This document shows, piece after piece, positions 43,286 through 54,086 of a stretch of 64,000 nucleotides of DNA; within the stretch, counting starts at the first letter, position 1; the number at the start of each line of letters is the position of its first letter. Location: NCBI GenBank assembly GCA_029255685.2, contig CM055315.2, positions 71,143,681 to 71,207,680 of the forward strand. Direction: 5' to 3'. The notes beneath the pieces were generated by a model that worked only from the letters and a program-made list of their open reading frames with translations, did not search any database and was not told where the DNA came from. A program made the position numbers and the translations under genes. Source of the DNA: Silene conica. Taxonomy: Eukaryota > Streptophyta > Magnoliopsida > Caryophyllales > Caryophyllaceae.

Positions 43286-43355
43286 TATAATTGGATGTTG
43301 AGTATGCCTTAGTTGTATTTGTGAATGTATGATACTTGGTTATCTTAGTATTGTT

Positions 43356-43472
43356 CGTCCAAGGCATTGGACGACTCTTGGGCTAGTTTCGTAAATGATT
43401 TGGATTGAAAGACCCCCCGGCCGGGCAACCGGAAGGGAAACCGGCTCTCCTTCCAAATAGTTTCCGAAGTTG
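43356..43472 (+). promoter_or_regulatory. Structured LTR motif B of the solo LTR
   Basis: The hairpin CGTCCAA-GGCA-TTGGACG is followed by the stem ATTTGGA (43398-43404) with TCCAAAT (43452-43458) around the core hairpin CCGG-GCAA-CCGG. The first hairpin differs from the Tekay LTR version by one compensated base pair (A-T to G-C). Confidence 0.7.
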
Positions 43473-43968
43473 GTTGAGAGCCTTTGCATAGTATTGCTTG
43501 ATGTGATGAAAGATGAGATATTGTTATATATGCTTCACATGTTATAAATGTTGGAGCATGTTGGATGCTTTATGTGTTACGTGTTATTGACAATAGGTGG
43601 CTAGGAGCACTCTAGTTACTCCCCACTGACTGTGGCGCACATGTTGTATGTGTGTAGGTACATGAGGCTGTTTGCAGGGGGTTACGTTGAGGCTAGCGAG
43701 CGATGATCCTTCATCGTTGACTTTTACCTTTCGTTAGCTAGACCTTAGACTTACGTTTCAGTAATTTGTGCCTGTAGGGATATGCTATCTCGGGCTGCTT
43801 TTGTATCGCACTTATATACTTATTTATGTTTCATTTCTCTTCCGCATGTTTAATATTGTTAAGACACCTCGCATGTTTTCTTATCATGTCAAAAGTTTTA
43901 AATTCCGCGTATTTTTGGCATGTTTTGTATGTTTACTTTTCCGCTGCCGCGAGGGGTTTTACATTGTA

Positions 43969-46890
43969 GACTCCCGACGATGGCTCGGTAATCAATTTCG
44001 TTTTCGATGTGTTGTTCCGGCTGTTTAGTGAGTGGTGGATGATATAGCATGGGTGTAGGAGCTGGTTTGCTGTCTTGAAAATTGAATTTATGAAGGAGGT
44101 CGGATAGGTACTTAGTTTGGTTGAGGTGGAGTCCAGTTTTTGTAGGTGTGACTTCAATTCCAAGAAAGGAAGATAACGGGCCAAGGTCTTTGAGAGAGAA
44201 TTTGGAGGAGATTTGTTTGATGAATTCGGTTATATGTTGTGGGTTGGGTCCGGTAACGATTATATCGTCAACGTAAACTAAGACATATAATGTTTTTGAC
44301 GTTGTTTTGTGAATGAACAAAGACGGGTCATAGAGTGAATGTCGAAAACCAACTTGGAAAAGATAATTTTTGAGTTCGTTGTACCAGGCCCGTGGTGCTT
44401 GTTTGAGACCGTAGATTTCTTTTGTAAGTTTGCAAACGTAGTTGGGTGTTTCGGCATCCACGAAACCTGGAGGCTGACGCATAAAAATTGTATCAGTTGA
44501 TGTACCTTGCAAGAATGCGTTATTGACATCTATTTGATGAAGATGCCAATGGTTTGCAACTGCGAGGGTGAGTAGTAATCGTATTGTAGTGGGTTTTATA
44601 ACGGGACTAAAAATTTATGAATAAGCAATGCAGGGGCGTTGATGAAAGCCTTTAGCAATAAGTCGGGCTTTATGTTGCTTAAGGCTACCATCCGTATTAT
44701 ACTTTATGCGATAGACCCATTTACAACCAACAATGTTAGGGGCTTGTGTGCGAGGTACGAGGGTCCATGTGTTATTGCGAATAAGAGCTTGGTGCTCATC
44801 GATCATTGCAACCCGCCACCCAGGGTCAACAAGTGCTTGTTTGGTTGTTGTGGGAGTAATATGGGGAGAGGGTAGAACAACCATTTTTGAGTAGTGTGGG
44901 TTGGGTTTTCGTATGTTGTTGCTTAACTGTGTGGTGGCACATGGGGGAGGAGGAGGGGGTGGTATTGGGGGTGAGGTAGGGGTCGTTGGGGAGGCAGGGG
45001 CTGGTGAAGGAGGAGTGGTGGCTGGGGTCGAAGTGGGGGTTGGGATGGGAATGTTGTCGGTTGTAGGGGTAGATTGGGATGTGGTATGCGGGGTAGGAGG
45101 GGTCGATGGGGGTTTGATTGTGGGTTCAGGTTGATTGTTTGGAGTGGCGGGTGGGTTGTATATGTCGGGTACGATGGATAGGATAAGAGTGCACCACTGG
45201 GTAGGTGATGAGAGGGTGGTGGGGCGTGTTTTGGCGAGTGAGGTATAAGGGAGTTCGGTTTCGATAAATTGAACATGGCGAGAGGTGTAGGTCTTTTTCA
45301 TTGTGGGATCGAAACATAAGTATGCACTTTGTGTATTCGAGTACTCCATAAAAATACATGGTGTCGATTTTGGGTCAAGTTTGTGATTTGTGTAGGGTCG
45401 CAGCCACGGGAAACAGAGGCAGCCGAATGGTTTTAGTTTGTTGTAGTTGGGTTGTTGTTTAAGTAACGTTTCATATGGCGTTTTGTTTTGTAGTGTTGCC
45501 GTCGGAAGGCGGTTGATTAGATAAGTTGTTGTGGAGAATGCATGAGGCCAGAAGGAGGTGGGTACGTTGGCATGGGTGAGTAGTGTGAGACCGGTTTCGA
45601 CCACATGTCGGTGTTGTCGTTCGGCGAAACCGTTATGCTCCGGTGTATGGGGAGGTGAGGTAAGGTGCATTATTCCACTGTTAAGTAAGGATGGGGTTAG
45701 TTTTATAAATTCACCACCATTATCTGAATAAAAAGTTTTGATTTTCTTTTGAAAATGATTTTCGATTAGGGCTTTAAAACGGGTAAATGTGGTGAATGTA
45801 TCGGATTTGTGTTTTAGTGGATACAACCAAAAATAATGTGTGTAGTGGTCAATGAATATAACGTAGTATTTATATCCGTCGTGAGAGAGTATTGGTGAGG
45901 TCCATACACCCGAGAAAATGAGGTCTAAGGGAGCGTGTGGTTTTGAGAGTCGAAACGGAAAATGGTTGCTTGTGACTTTTATTGATAAGACATGCATTAC
46001 AGTGAACATAATCAGAAATATTAAAACGTAAAGAACTGTTTAATTGTTTGAGAATGGTAGGAGATGGTTGACCACGTCTGTGGCGCCACAAGCTGGAGGA
46101 TAGTGATTCGGTGTGTGCTTGTAGGGTTGGTGTAGGACTTCACTCGTAAGTGCCTTCATGGAAACGACCCTGGAGAAGAGTTTGTCCTGTCTGAATGTCC
46201 TTAAAGTAAAAAGAGTCATGTGAGAAAACGACAGTTGCATTATTATCTTTGCAAAACTGTGAGACGGAAATGAGTTTACGAGAAATATTGGGTACAACCA
46301 AAACGTCAGAAAATTTGAGAGAGTGAGAAGAAAAAGAACCAATATGGGTGATTGGGAGCAGAGATCTGTCGCCAATTATAAGGTCATCCGGGCCTTTATA
46401 TGGGTGGTGAAGGGATAAGGTTTGGAGGTCGTTTGTAATGTGGTGGGAGGCACCACTGTCGATAAGGTATGAGGAGGAGGGGTTGTTTTGAACGGTTGCG
46501 GTGTGAGCATGGGGCCGGGGCTGTTTTGTTGGAGGTGGAGGAAAATTTACTGATGGGTAGTCACGTTTAAAATCGGGACAATCGCATATGACATGACCGA
46601 CGGTTCGACAGTATTGGCATTTGCCTTTGAATTGTTTGGGTTGGGACGAGTTGTTGTGATTGTTATATGAGGCTCGATTTTGTTGGTTTTGGTGGGTGTA
46701 TGAACGGTTGTTTGAGTTGTAGTGGTTGGGTCGTGTGTGAGCAGCATGGGCCGTAGGAGTAAAGGGTGTGGCAGGGGGTTGGTGTTTGACCAAAAATTCG
46801 TGTTGGATTAATTTTTCATGAAGATGGACGAAGGATATGGGTGAATCACGAGCCCGGATCACATCGATTACAGGCTGTGTATTGTTGTTT
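43969..46890 (-). pseudogene. Old copia gag-pol, N-terminal part of the split element
   Basis: On the minus strand, in order, there is a gag C-terminal part (RARDSPISFVHLHEKLIQHE), zinc knuckle CQYCRTVGHVICDC, and protease YLIDSGASHHI. Integrase gives RRGHPSPTILKQL with CNACLINKSHKQP, then TFYSDNGGEF and PEHNGFAERQHRH. RT gives CKWVYRIKYNTDGSLKQHKA, KEIYGLKQAPRAWY and VYVDDIIV. Damage includes a stop at 46140, a frameshift around 45960 and a stop at 44615. The gag N-terminus is missing beyond about 46890. It continues into 35220-35836 after the inserted solo LTR. Confidence 0.88.
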
Positions 46891-47194
46891 TGTAGTCAGG
46901 AAAAAATGTGGACCTTTTCTTTTACGTGTCAATGTCATCTACTGATTTCATCTTATTTAGTATTTAAAGTTATTTCAATTATGGTGTGAAAATTGCAGGC
47001 GATTAGAGTTTTGCTCCCTTCTATCCTCTTTTCTGGAGCCCAGATAGAGAAGTTGCGGGTACATCTAGAGTTACTCTCTTATAACGTGCTTAAAAGACGA
47101 AATAGTCTTTGTATTTCAATAATTTTTAATCTTCAGTTTTATTATTTTGTTCACAAATTTAATTTTTTTTGTATAATTTTTATTTTCAGGCTTG
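46891..47194 (+). other. Unassigned sequence upstream of the minisatellite
   Basis: No repeat family recognised. A pyrimidine-poor acceptor-like AAATTGCAG followed by an open stretch (AIRVLLPSILFSGAQIEKLR) could be a captured exon fragment, but nothing supports it beyond the open frame. Confidence 0.25.
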
Positions 47195-47767
47195 AAAAAT
47201 CATTGGAGTTACACTATTCGAACCACAGAGTTACACTATACGAACCATGAAGTTACACTATTTGAACCATGGAGTTACACTATACGAACCATGGAGTTAC
47301 CATAGAGCTTCACTAATAATACCATAGAGTTGTACCAAAAGAACCATGGAGTTATATCAAAAGACCAATGGAGTTGTACTAAAAAACCACTAAAATAACA
47401 ATAGAGTTACACTAAAATAACCATAGAGTTATACCAATAGAACAATAAAGTTACACCAATAGAACACTGGACTTTCAACAATAGAACAATGGACTTTCAA
47501 CAATAGAACAATGGAGTTACACGCCTAAAACAATGAAGTTACTCGCCTAAAACATTGGAGTTACACACCTAAAACAATAGAGTTACACGCCTAAAACAAT
47601 AGAGTTACACGCCTTAAACAATAGAGTTACATGCCTAAAATAATAGAGTTACACGCCTAAAATAATAGAGTTACACGCCTAAAATAATAGAGTTACACGC
47701 CTAAAACAATGGAGTTACACGCCTAAAACAATAGAGTTACACGCATAAAACAGTTGATTTATACTCA
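47195..47767 (+). repeat. GAGTTACAC minisatellite, left block
   Basis: More than 20 imperfect copies of a roughly 20-22-bp unit near ATAGAGTTACACGCCTAAAA. The units at the left are more diverged (GAACCATGGAGTTACACTAT). The block is interrupted by a MULE-type MITE at 47777. Confidence 0.9.
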
Positions 47768-47776
47768 TAAATATTT

Positions 47777-48803
47777 GGAAAAATTATGAATTACCACCTA
47801 ATATGTTCAATTTTTTACAAATTACCACATATTATATTCAACTTTGCAAATAACCACCTAACTTTCTCATTTATCCACACCAATCAAACTTAATTTAGAT
47901 ACTTTATACGGTTTTGTGTAATTATCGACTCGATTTCATTTTAACAACTTCCGATCATTTTTAATGACGAAACTACCCTTGCTAATTATTAGACATATAC
48001 TTTGACTTCTTAATTCACACTTCCTTCTATCAACTTCACCATAAACCAACATTCAATCCCTAACCCTAAAAATCAATTTGGGGGTTTTTTAAAATTTTAT
48101 CCTCTTTCAACACCAAATTGAATCAAGGTCATCCAAATTGATTATTGAATCAAGGTTTATCAATAGCTATCTATTCCTGCTGATTTCACTTATCCCTCTT
48201 CTGCGGTACATGTAGAGAGCTTCAAGGAACAATGGATATCAATAGCTTTCTTGAAGACAATTCTTCTTGAGGACAGTCTCATTTCTGTGTTCACGAGATA
48301 GGTTGGTAATGTACAGTAATATACCAGTTTATTTAACTGAACAAATGTAAAGGATGGAGAAGTGGGACAAAGTTAAGACAAAAACTAATTTAGCAAACAA
48401 GTGAATTTAGCAAAAACCACTTTCAATATAATTTTTGCTTTTCAATTTTGTTAAAATTTGAGTAATGATGTTGAAAGAGGATAAAATTTAAGAAACACCT
48501 AAATTGATTTTTAGGGTTAGGAATTGAATGTTGGTTAATGGCGAAGTTGATAAAAGGAAGGGTGAATTAAGAATTTAAATTCTATGTCTAATAATTAGTA
48601 AGGGTAGTCTGGTCACTAAAATTGATCGGAAGTCGTTTAAATGAAATCGAGTAGATAATTACGCAAAACCGTATAAAGTATGTAAATTAAGTTAGATTGG
48701 TGTGGATAAATAAGAATGACAGGTGGTTATTTGTAAAGTTGAATATAATAGGTGGTATTTTGTGAAAAAATGTACATATTAGGTGGTAATTCATAATTTT
48801 CCC
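47777..48803. mobile_element. Long-TIR MULE-type non-autonomous element
   Basis: Inverted arms of about 330 bp start GGAAAAATTATGAATTACCA at the left and GGGAAAATTATGAATTACCA (complement) at the right. The flanking 9-bp sequences TAAATATTT and TAAATTTTT differ by one base, which fits a Mutator target duplication. No transposase. It sits in the minisatellite, and a duplicate of the site without the insert is seen near 49045. Confidence 0.78.
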
Positions 48804-48864
48804 TAAATTTTTATATAAAAAATCGCATTAAAAAAAATCAAAGTTATATTAGTACAATATTAGA

Positions 48865-49160
48865 GTTACACACCTAAAACAATAGAGTTACACACCTAAA
48901 ACAATAGAGTTACACGCCTCAAACAATAGAGTTACAAGCCCAAAATAATAGAGTTACACGCCTAAAATAATAGAGTTACACGCCTAAAATAATAAAGTTA
49001 CACGCCTAAAATAATAGAGTTACACGCATGAAACAGTTGATTTATACTCATAATTTTTTATATAAACAATCGCATTAAAAAATCAACGTTATATTAATAC
49101 AATATTAGAGTTACACTCATAATTCTATAGAGTTACACTCGTAAAACATTAGAGTTACAC
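48865..49160 (+). repeat. GAGTTACAC minisatellite, right block
   Basis: These are the same ~20-bp units as the left block, ending again in GCATGAAACAGTTGATTTAT followed by ACTCATAATTTTTT. The whole is thus a higher-order repeat in which each array is closed by the same unique-looking tail. Confidence 0.88.
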
Positions 49161-49380
49161 TCATAAGTTTTTAAAAGTCAAAAATAAATAATTAGAAGTT
49201 AAAGTTATGAGAGAGAAAATTAATTAGCCAAATGAGGAATTGAAATTATGAGAGACAAAGCATTAAATGCATGTTGGGTGAGTGTTTTTTTTGTTTTAAT
49301 CACAGCCATCCAATCTCCAATATCTAATGGTTGTAATTAGGACTCAAGGACTCACCAAAGAATTGGACTCATTTGAACTT

Positions 49381-49384
<4 letters not shown>
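49161..49384. other. Terminus-like sequence next to the TA microsatellite
   Basis: AGGACTCAAGGACTCACC...GGACTCATTTGAACTTGAC runs directly into (TA)n. The complement, TTCAAATGAGTCCAATT, resembles the end at 50935 (GATCACATGAGTCCACC). Confidence 0.5.
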
Positions 49385-49616
<232 letters not shown>

Positions 49617-49710
49617 TTGTAGAATTGGGATCATCTAAGTATGAGTTATATATTTGAGTATTGAGTATTAATGAAGGAAATGGGAAAAATCACGCGCAAA
49701 ATAAAAAATC

Positions 49711-49788
49711 GGTGGTAGGCGAACTCAAACCTACAACCTTGAGGTTAACTATCACACAGCCTAACCAACTGAGCTACTCTAGGTTATT
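49711..49788 (-). repeat. tRNA-like sequence (SINE-type head)
   Basis: On the minus strand GAGTAGCTCAGTTGGTTAGG fits the tRNA A box and GGTTTGAGTTC the B box, with GTAGG and CCTAC around it. The anticodon arm does not fold and the T loop is off-size. It is therefore a tRNA-derived repeat, not a functional tRNA gene. Confidence 0.6.
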
Positions 49789-50045
49789 GATAAACATTGC
49801 TTCAATTTCGTAAATATTACTCGTAGTTAATTATCTAAAGTGCAAAAGTCACAACAAATTCGTTTCTTATATAAATGTTCGTTAATTATATAAATATTTC
49901 TTATCATTTTTTTTGTTTTTTTTATGTAACACATTCAATTGTATTTTTTTCCGGTATCATTTTTTTAAACAAGTTTTTTTTTAGAATTACGTTTTTTTAA
50001 ATAACAGGTAGGAGGGCTCGAAAAATGGAATATCACACGAAAAAA

Positions 50046-50118
50046 AAAACTGGCTGGTAGTAGGGCTTGAACCATTGACCTTGAGGTTAAGATTTAGACA
50101 ATTTACCAACAAAACTAT
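50046..50118 (-). repeat. Decayed tRNA-like sequence
   Basis: On the minus strand GAATAGTTTTGTTGGTAAAT and AACCTCAAGGTCAATGGTTC resemble the block at 49711 with more substitutions. Confidence 0.45.
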
Positions 50119-50399
50119 TCAAACTTATTGATAATTATAACGTCAGTGATGTCAATATTGGTGATATTTAAAGTGCAAAAGTCACAACAATATTCTTTTC
50201 TTATATAAATATTCGTTAATTATATAATTATTTCTTTTCATTTTTTTTTATGTACCACGTTTAATTGTATTTTTTTCCGATACCATTTTTTTAAATAATT
50301 TTTTTTTAATATCACGTTTTTTTTAATAAAAAGTTGTTTATTGTAAGTTGTGAATTTTGATATTGTTTACACATACACAATAATCATGTTACTCAATAT

Positions 50400-50705
50400 C
50401 ACAACAATATCACAATATAGTAACAACAATATCACTACATACGGAAAACAATATCACTACATACTGAAAACAATATCACTACATACTGAAAACAATATCA
50501 CTACATACTGAAGACAATATCACAACATACTGAAAACAATATCACTACATACTGAAAACAATATCACAACATACTGAAAACAATATCACTACATACTGAA
50601 AACAATATCACTACATACTGAAAACAATATCACAATATAATAACAACAATATCAGTACATACTTAAAACAATATCACTACATACTGAAAACAATATTACA
50701 ACTTC
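50400..50705 (+). repeat. 23-bp minisatellite
   Basis: About 13 copies of AACAATATCACTACATACTG plus AAA, with small variants (CACAATATAGTAAC, CACAACATACTG). Spacer units vary, so it is not a CRISPR array. Confidence 0.92.
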
Positions 50706-50845
50706 CAATAAACAACGTCTTATTAAAAATACGTGATACTAAAAAAAACTTGTTTAAAAAAATGATACCGAGAAAAAACACAATTAAACGTAATACATAA
50801 AGAAAACAAAAGCAAAAAATAAGAAAAGAAATATTTATATAATTG

Positions 50846-50905
50846 GTAAATGTAGGTGGTTGCTGACCCATAGGTTAGGGGTTCGAGCCTTACGTCCAAC
50901 GAAAT
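50846..50905 (+). repeat. tRNA-like sequence, B-box part
   Basis: GTTGCTGACCCATAGGTTAG and GGGTTCGAGCC, followed by ACGAAATTTTGTTTTGCGCG, mirror the 49711 block on the opposite strand. Confidence 0.5.
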
Positions 50906-51186
50906 TTTGTTTTGCGCGTGATATATATATATAGAGTTGAGATCACATGAGTCCACCCTAAATATTTGAGTCCATGAGTCTAACAATGATATCATAAGTT
51001 GTGTAAAAAAGTATCACGTGTTTTCAATATCAAATTTTTTCCTTTTTTTGTTTTTTGTCTTTTTCAATATTACTTTTTTTTTTTTTTTTTTTTTCTTTTT
51101 TTGCCTTTTCTTTTAAAATGACATTTTCTTTATTAAAAAAATTCCCTTTTTTAGTATGCATTTTTTTAAAAACAAACACGTTTTTT

Positions 51187-51890
51187 TTAATAAAAAGGCG
51201 TTTTTTCTCGATTTTTTTTTTCATTACAATATCACAAGTTACTCAATACAATATCACCGGTTCTTCAAAATAATATCACAAAAAAAGATCGAGAAAAAAT
51301 ATTTCAGAAAAAAAATTCGAGAGAAAAAATTGAAAAAAATATTTCCGGGCAAAAAAGTTCTTGAAAACATTTTGTGATATTGTTTAATATAGTGCGTGAT
51401 ATTGTTTAACAAAAGACATTTTTTCTCGAAATTTTTTTTCGATTTTTTTTCATTACAATATCACAAGTTACTCAATACAATATCATCGGTTCTTCAAAAT
51501 AATATCACAAAAAAAAATTCGAGAAAAAAATATTTCAGAAAAAATATTCGAGGGAAAAAATTGAAAAAAATATTTGAAAAAATAATTTCCGGGAAAATTT
51601 TTTCGTGATATTGTTTAGTATAGTGCGTGATATTGTTTAACAAAAGGCGTTTTTTCTCGAAATTTTTTTCGATTTTTTTTCATTACAATTTCACAAGCTA
51701 CTCAATACAATATCACCGGTTCTTCAAAATAATATCACAAAAAAAAATTTGAAAAAAAAAATTGAAAAAAAATCGAGAAAAAAAATTGAAAAAAAAGATT
51801 TTGAAAAACAAAAAATCAGGAAAAAAAGTTTTGGAAAAAATTTCGTGATATTGTTTTATATAGTGCGTGATATTGTTTCCTTTGATATTG
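51187..51890 (+). repeat. Three ~230-bp tandem repeats with A/T-rich hairpins
   Basis: Units starting near GGCGTTTTTTCTCGA recur at about 51196, 51413 and 51647. They share CACAAGTTACTCAATACAAT, ATCACCGGTTCTTCAAAATA and GTGCGTGATATTGTTTAACA. Within each unit TTTTTTCTCGAATTTTTT faces AAAAATTCGAGAAAAAA. Confidence 0.8.
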
Positions 51891-52169
51891 TATTGAAAAG
51901 GTTGTGACATTGTGATATTGTAGTGTAAAAAAAACGTGATATTTTTTAATACAACTTGTGATACTCTAAATGGACTCATGGACTCAATTGGGATCATATG
52001 AGAACCACCAATATAATGAGAACCATGAGAACTCTACCTTACGGACTTTTTTTAAAAAAAATAATGACATATTTGGATTCGGCATAGAATTTTAAGGCTA
52101 GAGAACATATTTCTTGGTCTAGAAAATATATACTAGTGACGGAAATCAAGGTGAGGTACGTTTTATTAA

Positions 52170-52330
52170 TTTTCATGCACCTACTACCGATTTTTATGCA
52201 TCTATCATTTTTTATGCACCTAGAACTCGTTTTAATGCACGTACAACCTCTTATTTCATGCACCTAGTAATCATTTTCATGCATGTAAAAAATTTCATGC
52301 ACGTAGTGGTTGTTTTTGTGCATTTATAGC
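52170..52330 (-). repeat. Degenerate ~25-bp repeats (ATGCACCTA words)
   Basis: About seven loose copies of TTTTATGCACCTAGTA-type units. Reading the minus strand gives a false repeat peptide. Confidence 0.6.
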
Positions 52331-52561
52331 CGTTTTAGTACGCCTAATTGTATTTTCGTACACTAAGTATATATTTTGTTAATTAAATCAAAATTTTTTG
52401 TTTATTGATACTAAAGTGTGTATTTGAATAAGTTAAACTAATGGTAAATGATCCAACGAAACATTCGAAGCGAGATATGGTGGAGATTTAGTGAGGGTTC
52501 TCACGGTTCTCATTATAAGGGTGGTTCTCACCGGATCTCGATTATATATATATATATATAT

Positions 52562-52697
52562 AAAGGAATCAAATATTCTTCCAATTAAGGAGAGAATAAT
52601 ATGCTAGCTAATTTTATGGTTAATTGATATATAAGTATAAACAATATGAACAAAATGAGGAAAGATATTATTGTGTTCTTATGATTGGGGAATAATA
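52562..52697. repeat. Second copy of the copia LTR fragment
   Basis: Near-identical to 35074-35210 in the same orientation and also preceded by (TA)n. It may be the 5' LTR remnant of the old minus-strand copia, in which case 35.2-52.7 kb was one element swollen by later insertions. Confidence 0.6.
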
Positions 52698-52940
52698 TAG
52701 ATAATTCATCATTGGTGAATCGTTATTCCACCTATTTCCTTATTTCGTTATTGTCATTATCATCATTAAAATGTTGATCTTGTTATTTAGTTTAGTTCAT
52801 AGTTTTGTTAAGATTTATCCAAATAGTTACTCTCTAGTACGTAATTTCATATTTATATTTAGTCATAGTCATTTTTGTTAATTATATATTAGATTAATCT
52901 CTAATTATTTTATTAAGCGTTATTTCTAATATTTAAGTTA

Positions 52941-54086
52941 GGATAAATTACAAATAACCACTATGTATTTACGTATTTTTACAAATTACCACCCCGTATT
53001 TGCTTTTTTTACAAATAACCCCCATAATTTTACGTATACTCCCCGATAACCACCGTATTTTAATCTCGAACATTAGTTTTCTTATTTTCCGACTTATTAA
53101 GTAACAATTTATATAAAATACATATATTACCCTCACTAATTACACAAAATTACCCAAACTAAATACACACCCATATTCATCACACATTTCCCCCAATTTC
53201 CCAAATCAAATACATTGCAAACCCTACTTCCAAAATTCCCCAAATTCCCCAAGCACACGAATGAAGCTAAAAATTGGGCACATACACAATGGCTAAGACC
53301 AAACCAACAGCGGGAACTTGTGATTGGTGTAGTATTCTTGTTTCTCATATGGTTAAGCAGTAGAGACCAACACTCAATCACCTATTTTTCTGCCGGTGAA
53401 AATAATGGGTTTCAAATTCTTATTTAACCAAAGGGTGAATAAAATATCTGTAAAATTCCATTTAGATACTTGTTAAGTATGATTCGATAGAGATAAACCC
53501 GACCCTTGATTTCGTAAGATGGGAAAAACTTCTTCATGGTTATAATTAATGGTAGACCAAGCAGGAACTCGGAAAATTGGTACTCTGCTGATGTTGTTAT
53601 CGTACTGTTCCATCAATGTGGAATCTATTTCGGCAGTAGAATAAGGCGGAGCAGACGAAACCAGTTGGATAGTACCCACATCCGGGACCTCCGATGCAGC
53701 AACATCTACATTTTTATCAGCTTCTCCACCATCTATGGCCTCATGAATAACCCCATTATTTTCACCGACAGAAAAAAATCATTGTATTGGGTAAGAGCTG
53801 AACGTTGAATCTTACTTCCACCAACAATTTGGGGATTTAAGTTCACAAGTTTGATGTTCACAAACAACATATGATTTGGAGAACTATGGGGGTAGTTGAG
53901 TTTGTGTAATTAGGGAGGGTAATATGGTTATTTAACATAAATTATTACTTAATAATGTTCGGGATTAAAATACGGTGGTTATCAGAGAGTATACGTAAAA
54001 GTCTGGGGGTTATTTGTAAAAAATTAAATACGTGGTGGTAATTTGTAAAAATACGCAAATACGTGGTGGTTATTTGTAATTTATCC
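52941..54086. mobile_element. Long-TIR MULE-type non-autonomous element with perfect 9-bp duplication
   Basis: The terminal GGATAAATTACAAATAACCA is inverted at the right. The flanks are TTTAAGTTA on both sides (52932-52940 and 54087-54095), diagnostic of Mutator-like insertion. The inverted arms are several hundred bp long. The middle holds an open minus-strand stretch (53780-53473) that could be captured coding sequence. Confidence 0.88.

Larger units (their letters stand above)
35842..43963 (+). mobile_element. Solo LTR of a second Tekay-type family, split by a copia element
   Basis: It starts TGTAATATCCCGTATTTTTG and ends CGCGAGGGGTTTTACA, with the target duplication TTGTA (35837-35841 and 43964-43968). 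Without the nested copia (36457-41516 and one duplication) it is 3,057 bp. It shares layout and several blocks with the Tekay LTR at 15338, including AAGGTGACGATAATGAGAAA, motif A (42475-42592), a hairpin array (43001-43285), motif B (43356-43472) and ACTCCCCACTGACTGTGGCG. The sequence elsewhere is quite different, so it is a separate family. Confidence 0.9.
49690..50921. mobile_element. Inverted-repeat element carrying tRNA-like blocks in its arms
   Basis: ATCACGCGCAAAATAAAAAA at 49690 is inverted as TTTTGTTTTGCGCGTGAT ending at 50921. Just inside each end lies a tRNA-like block in opposite orientation. A third such block with ATATCACACGAAAAAAAAAA lies at 50028. TA tracts adjoin both ends. 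Class uncertain: it could be a TA-microsatellite-targeting MULE (MuTAnT-like) or two converging tRNA-derived SINEs. Confidence 0.5.
50935..52541. mobile_element. TA-microsatellite-flanked element (MuTAnT-like), composite
   Basis: The left end GAGATCACATGAGTCCACCC and the right end (complement) GAGATCCGGTGAGAACCACC are imperfect inverted repeats directly flanked by (TA)n at 50922-50933 and 52543-52562. An internal junction at about 51965-52035 (GGACTCATGGACTCAATTGG then AACCACCAATATAATGAG) suggests one element inside another. MULE-related elements that target TA microsatellites are known in legumes; this assignment is by resemblance only. Confidence 0.45.

Noticed and set aside
44901-45276. 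Gly-rich and Pro-rich open frames opposite the old copia gene
   Set aside because: They are antisense or shifted readings of the Pro-rich linker between integrase and RT.
49711-49788. Functional tRNA gene on the minus strand
   Set aside because: A and B boxes are present but the anticodon stem and T loop do not fold, and related decayed copies are nearby. It is a tRNA-derived repeat.
50400-50705. Regular 23-bp repeats resembling a CRISPR array
   Set aside because: The repeats are contiguous variants without unique spacers, in a plant nuclear context with no cas genes.
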